A DNA stretch of 64,000 nucleotides from Axinella damicornis (taxonomy: Eukaryota > Porifera > Demospongiae > Axinellida > Axinellidae), in NCBI GenBank assembly GCA_963931865.1, contig OZ007510.1, positions 8,342,993 to 8,406,992 on the forward strand, written 5' to 3'. Both the position numbers and the translations under genes were made by a program. Position 1 is the first letter of the stretch. Each line of letters begins with the position of its first letter. Positions 58,101-64,000 of this stretch are shown here, one piece after another. Under the pieces are notes generated by a model. The model did no database searches. It was not told where the DNA came from and was given only the letters and a program-made list of their open reading frames with translations.

Positions 58101-59036
58101 AAATCACTTACCATCATCATCGTAACTAATACTAACCACTTACCATCATTGTCATGGATAGCCACGGTAGCAACATCTGGAGTGAGGACAATACCAGGTA
58201 GTGGGGTTGCCATAGCCAGCATGACTCTGAACTGTTCTGGAACTTCTGGGATCATGTCATTGGTTCCCAGCTGTCACCTCAGTATAGTCACTTGAATCTG
58301 AATGGATAAAAAATGGGTTGTGAAAGCCTGGGAAGGAGATAGTCAACAAATGAACTTTAGACTAACCTGCTGTGCCAGCATGTGCCTGCACAGTCAGATT
58401 AAACTTAATTTCTACTGGAGCATTTGATGGCAGGATAATGCTCACACAGAACTCAACCTTTCCAGCACTTTCTGAGACCACTAAAGATGTGTTCTCAAAT
58501 CCAATGACCAACTCTGTAAGAAAATGGAATGCATTAAAAACCGAAACAGATAAGAATTGTGCCACTCAGGACTTACGATCATTGTCAACAATTTCTATCT
58601 CCGTGGACTGAAAGCATCCATCATTAGTGTTGCACTGGAAGGGGGTACTACCACGAGCCATTGAACACCTAAGCCAGAAGGATTCGTTGTACTCGGGTAT
58701 CCTGTCTCCACGAATGTGAATTATTACAGGAATTCTCTGTTCGTGTGGAGCCATAACAAACGTGGACACAGATCCATCACTGCCGCTAATGCTGAAGTCC
58801 CTTCCAAGCTGTGCACTTTCTGGCAGTTTCTCAACTTCAAGATGAATTGAGAACGTTTGCCACGAGCCCCTGCTACCATGACGTTTCGTGAGGTAGACTA
58901 CATGAAGTCCACTATCTTCAGCGAACGAATACTTTGCTCTTTCAAAACCAATGCTAACCTGAGATTGACCTGGAGAAATAATGGCTACTACGTATACTGT
59001 GAACAGCAAAATAAACAACGCTGTAGACTGTGCCAT
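55165..59036 (-). pseudogene. Gene E: Calx-beta/TSP1/VWA gene with frame lesions
   Basis: Exons: 58577-59036 (start MAQSTALF, signal peptide, N-terminal Calx-beta), 58367-58513, 58144-58297, 57920-58056, 56893-57039, 56586-56807, 56279-56503 (TSP1-like), 55991-56202 (linker), 55165-55883 (VWA, intact MIDAS). Three lesions. Exon 58144-58297 is 154 nt, a chimera of two Calx-beta types that hits a stop if read in phase. Exon 57920-58056 has lost its donor and its partner half beside an inserted segment. The linker is 212 nt against 210 in gene C (extra TA near 56118), giving a stop at its end just before the VWA exon. Because internal exons are phase 1-1, skipping the two damaged exons would restore frame as far as the linker, but the VWA domain would still be lost. 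A sequencing error in the linker cannot be excluded. Confidence 0.65.
57100..57918. repeat. Inserted segment with inverted repeat in gene E
   Basis: It replaces a missing Calx-beta half exon. About 57775-57885 holds inverted words CTTCTAAAAATTCGGCAG and GCCGAATAATAATTAGAAG. It ends at CGGTCGGTCGGTCGG just where the exon's donor should be. Confidence 0.5.
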
Positions 59037-59149
59037 TACCAATGCTTGCTGTCTCGAGCTTTCCTCACTAACAAGACAGTTGTATCTTTTATAAGCTACT
59101 TCCAGCATGGGTGCAAAGGAAATGAAGGTTAAAGAATCCCCCTGCATGT

Positions 59150-59969
59150 CCCCATAAAGTCTGCCTCCCTAGCAAACAACCAGTAAGGCAAACAATTAAT
59201 TTCATAAACCTTTCATTCAGTGAACACCTGAATATTATAAACTTTTGGCTAATTAATAATTTAGTATACTTCCTCTTTCAGTACCCATGGAGGCTGGTTA
59301 ACTGTTTACGGCCATGATGTCATCAGTGTCTTGTTTACAGGGATGCCATACATGATGTCATAAAAGCCGTTTGCATGCAGCTTCATATGCCTTGGCAATA
59401 AACAACATACCTCGGGTAAACAGCGTCTGGGGAGGATACGAGGGTGCATACCCTACTCGAGCTGTACAAGTCTGTCCTAGAATATGCATTTCATGGGTTG
59501 GAGTATGTAGAATCGTATGCAGAAGTATATACATGGGAAGAGACCACACTAGATATATCTACGCATTTTGTGCATTCAAGTATAGTTTCCAGTATGCCCT
59601 GTAACTAGCTAGGTAGTCACTGTCGATATTGAGTCCCATAGACATCACATCCATCCTGGCCCCATGCACAGTATTCAACTTCAGTAGAGTGTGGCTGCAC
59701 CGCATGAAACTGCAAAACACGCTGAGAATATAGAACTGTACAAAATCAGGCAACATGATACAGGCACAGGGTCACGGAGATTTCTGAGTGTTTCACAGTG
59801 ACAACGGTGATACACAGCCCAGTCATGCAGTGGTGTATACATATGCTCATACTAGTGAAAATAATAATTTCCAACACCGGAGGTCAAATAACAATGGTAT
59901 TCCATTAGTGTCAGATGTTATCGATGTGGCATCGTCGTGACAACATAAAAAGATGGGATCAGTCATGAT
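59150..59969. other. Intergenic region between gene E and CNOT3, nothing recognised
   Basis: No supported gene, repeat or transposon. It should contain gene E's promoter and CNOT3's 3' end. Confidence 0.4.
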
Positions 59970-63419
<3,450 letters not shown>

Positions 63420-63429
63420 CTGTGGTTGC

Positions 63430-63570
63430 TGTGCACGTGTGTGCATTTGTGTGTTTGTGTGTGTGTGTGTGTGCGTGTGTGTGTGCGTGTGTGTGTATTT
63501 GTGTTGTGTGTGTACATGTAGGTGTGTGTGTAGGTGTGTGTGCGATGAGTGTGCATGTGTGTGTGTCTGT
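63430..63570 (+). repeat. GT-rich microsatellite
   Basis: Imperfect GTGTGT/GCGTGT array upstream (in transcript sense) of the 63264-63419 exon. Confidence 0.9.
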
Positions 63571-63688
63571 AAATTGTTATCACTCATTAAAACATTATTT
63601 TGCACATGCATATATGTACATACACATATACGTTAAAATGCCTTTACATTTTCAATGCTGTCTTTGTTCTGCTCCTACATTCACTACA

Positions 63689-63888
63689 NNNNNNNNNNNN
63701 NNNNNNNNNNNNNNNNNNNNNNNNNNNNNNNNNNNNNNNNNNNNNNNNNNNNNNNNNNNNNNNNNNNNNNNNNNNNNNNNNNNNNNNNNNNNNNNNNNNN
63801 NNNNNNNNNNNNNNNNNNNNNNNNNNNNNNNNNNNNNNNNNNNNNNNNNNNNNNNNNNNNNNNNNNNNNNNNNNNNNNNNNNNNNNNN
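63689..63888. other. Assembly gap of 200 N
   Basis: Exactly 200 N, so probably a scaffold join of nominal length. Confidence 0.99.
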
Positions 63889-64000
63889 CCAGATAATTAC
63901 AACAAGGTACGACTGCGACTGTCAGATGTCTTGTGGGGGAGCCTGTAGTTTGGGGCCAGGGTGGCTAGATGTCTTGTGGGGGGGCCGGGGTGGCTAGATG
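63889..64000 (+). repeat. Short tandem repeat after the gap
   Basis: GATGTCTTGTGGGGG and GGGTGGCTAGATG recur two or more times within 112 bases, suggesting a minisatellite continuing past the window. Confidence 0.7.

Overview
The window is animal nuclear DNA, most likely from a sponge (inferred, about 60% sure). It has short introns, the C-terminus of the deadenylase subunit CNOT3, a last-exon fragment of the GPI-transamidase subunit PIGT, a non-LTR retrotransposon and many small inverted-repeat transposons. It is dominated by a tandem family of secreted proteins built from Calx-beta domains, one thrombospondin-1-like domain and a C-terminal von Willebrand A (VWA) domain. Calx-beta repeats and von Willebrand-type domains are known from sponge aggregation-factor proteins; that link is an inference here.

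Layout. All family members lie on the minus strand: gene A (1-17693, cut by the left edge), an orphan VWA exon B (30557-31210), gene C (32076-39182, 18 exons, apparently intact, 1356 aa), gene D (48442-50655, 4 exons, 550 aa, intact but internally deleted) and gene E (55165-59036, with frame lesions). CNOT3 follows on the minus strand (59970 to beyond 63419). On the plus strand a PfkB kinase / SIS isomerase fusion gene (22118-25172) lies between A and B. A decayed integrase + Ulp1 protease transposon (7209-10950) sits antisense inside gene A's large intron. A LINE (39822-43926) sits between C and D. The 5' and 3' flanks of the family genes are duplicated as well, so the array grew by segmental duplication of blocks of roughly 10 kb.

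In genes C and D every intron is phase 1 and every internal exon is a multiple of three, so domains can be gained or lost without breaking the frame. Gene D shows this directly: a deletion of about 0.5 kb removed the TSP1 exon and fused two exons in frame.

The rest is repeats. They include a dimeric repeat (about 450-570 bp) whose two halves each hold a conserved ATG, a short ORF and a GTGAGT splice-donor-like site, with a pile-up at 26.6-30.5 kb. They also include a Mutator-like element carrying a RecQ-type helicase exon, TTAA- and TA-flanked MITEs, several near-perfect palindromes, and a 36-bp motif recurring in both orientations. Positions 63689-63888 are an assembly gap. All exon limits were read by eye from splice-site sequence and from comparison between paralogues.
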